A DNA stretch of 5,599 nt. It comes from Prolixibacteraceae bacterium (GTDB lineage Bacteria > Bacteroidota > Bacteroidia > Bacteroidales > Prolixibacteraceae). The translations under genes were made by a program, and so were the position numbers. The stretch spans positions 1 to 5,599 of the forward strand of contig JAFGDX010000140.1 in assembly GCA_016931875.1 (NCBI GenBank), written 5' to 3'. The notes under the pieces were generated by a model. It did not search any database. It was not told where the DNA came from and was given only the letters and a program-made list of their open reading frames with translations. Positions 5,432 to 5,599 of this stretch are shown here, one piece after another (positions within the stretch are counted from its first letter, which is position 1; every line of letters starts with the position of its first letter).

Positions 5432-5599
5432 TTAATTCCTTCTGAAATCCCAAGGAGCGACTGGAGCTTTATCGACCCATAATCCAGTTTTTTTCTTTTT
5501 CGCCTTGATTTCTAAGGTTTCATAAAGTTCTGAGCTATCATATTCTTTATAGTGCCATGCCATACCGGCTTTTAGCATCTCAGCAGAAACATCTTTCCC
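5432..5599 (-). CDS. Thermonuclease (staphylococcal nuclease-like), C-terminal 55 residues only
   Basis: The reading frame enters from the right edge and ends at a TAA at 5432-5434. The visible residues GKDVSAEMLKAGMAWHYKEY, then LYETLEIKAKKKKTGLW and APWDFRRN, match the C-terminal part of the SNase/TNase fold. That part includes the helix with a small residue and Trp before the tyrosine (GMAWHYKEY), the LExxAKxxxxGLW helix and the closing PWxFR. These Ca2+-dependent enzymes cut DNA and RNA and are usually exported. The catalytic Arg and Glu residues and any signal peptide lie outside the window, so activity and location cannot be judged. The protein ends directly after the core fold, so there is no C-terminal extra domain. 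It is the most upstream visible gene of the minus-strand group. Confidence 0.85.
   Translation of the reverse strand, partial: GKDVSAEMLKAGMAWHYKEYDSSELYETLEIKAKKKKTGLWVDKAPVAPWDFRRN

Overview
The window looks like a stretch of a Bacteroidota chromosome, possibly of Marinilabiliales or Prolixibacteraceae type. This rests on the protein families and order (HsdR-N-domain gene divergent from a short AMP nucleosidase and holA), the absence of clear Shine-Dalgarno sequences, A-rich leaders directly before start codons, and TAnnTTTG-type -7 promoter elements. The genus-level placement is a guess from protein style only.

Left part (1-3585). A partial minus-strand gene for a solitary HsdR-N-like PD-(D/E)XK domain protein runs off the left edge. 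Divergent from it is a very tightly packed plus-strand run: AMP nucleosidase (amn), DNA polymerase III delta subunit (holA), a rhomboid intramembrane protease and a class IV PLP aminotransferase. Gaps between stop and start are 1, 0 and 0 bases, with two identical TAAATG junctions, so the four are almost certainly one transcript with coupled translation. They do not form one obvious pathway: purine nucleotide breakdown, clamp loading, membrane proteolysis and PLP chemistry.

Middle (3586-3780). A gene-free spacer of about 195 bases separates convergent transcription units. It ends in a perfect 10-bp GC-rich hairpin six bases beyond the stop of the opposing gene, a good bidirectional terminator. 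The rest of the spacer has an odd composition and a second inverted repeat sharing the arm TTTGCAC.

Right part (3781-5599). Four minus-strand genes read leftwards: the C-terminal end of a staphylococcal-nuclease-like thermonuclease (entering from the right edge), a small zinc-ribbon protein, a small exported protein of unknown function, and a protein with one N-terminal membrane anchor. The last three are conserved-looking but uncharacterised. Gaps here are larger (55, 206 and 94 bases), and promoter-like -7 elements lie ahead of the zinc-ribbon and exported-protein genes.

No RNA gene, CRISPR array, insertion sequence or phage gene was recognised. Most of the window is ordinary core genome. 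The less explained points are the divergent class IV aminotransferase, the solitary nuclease-like domain beside a replication gene, the unknown small proteins and the 3586-3740 spacer.
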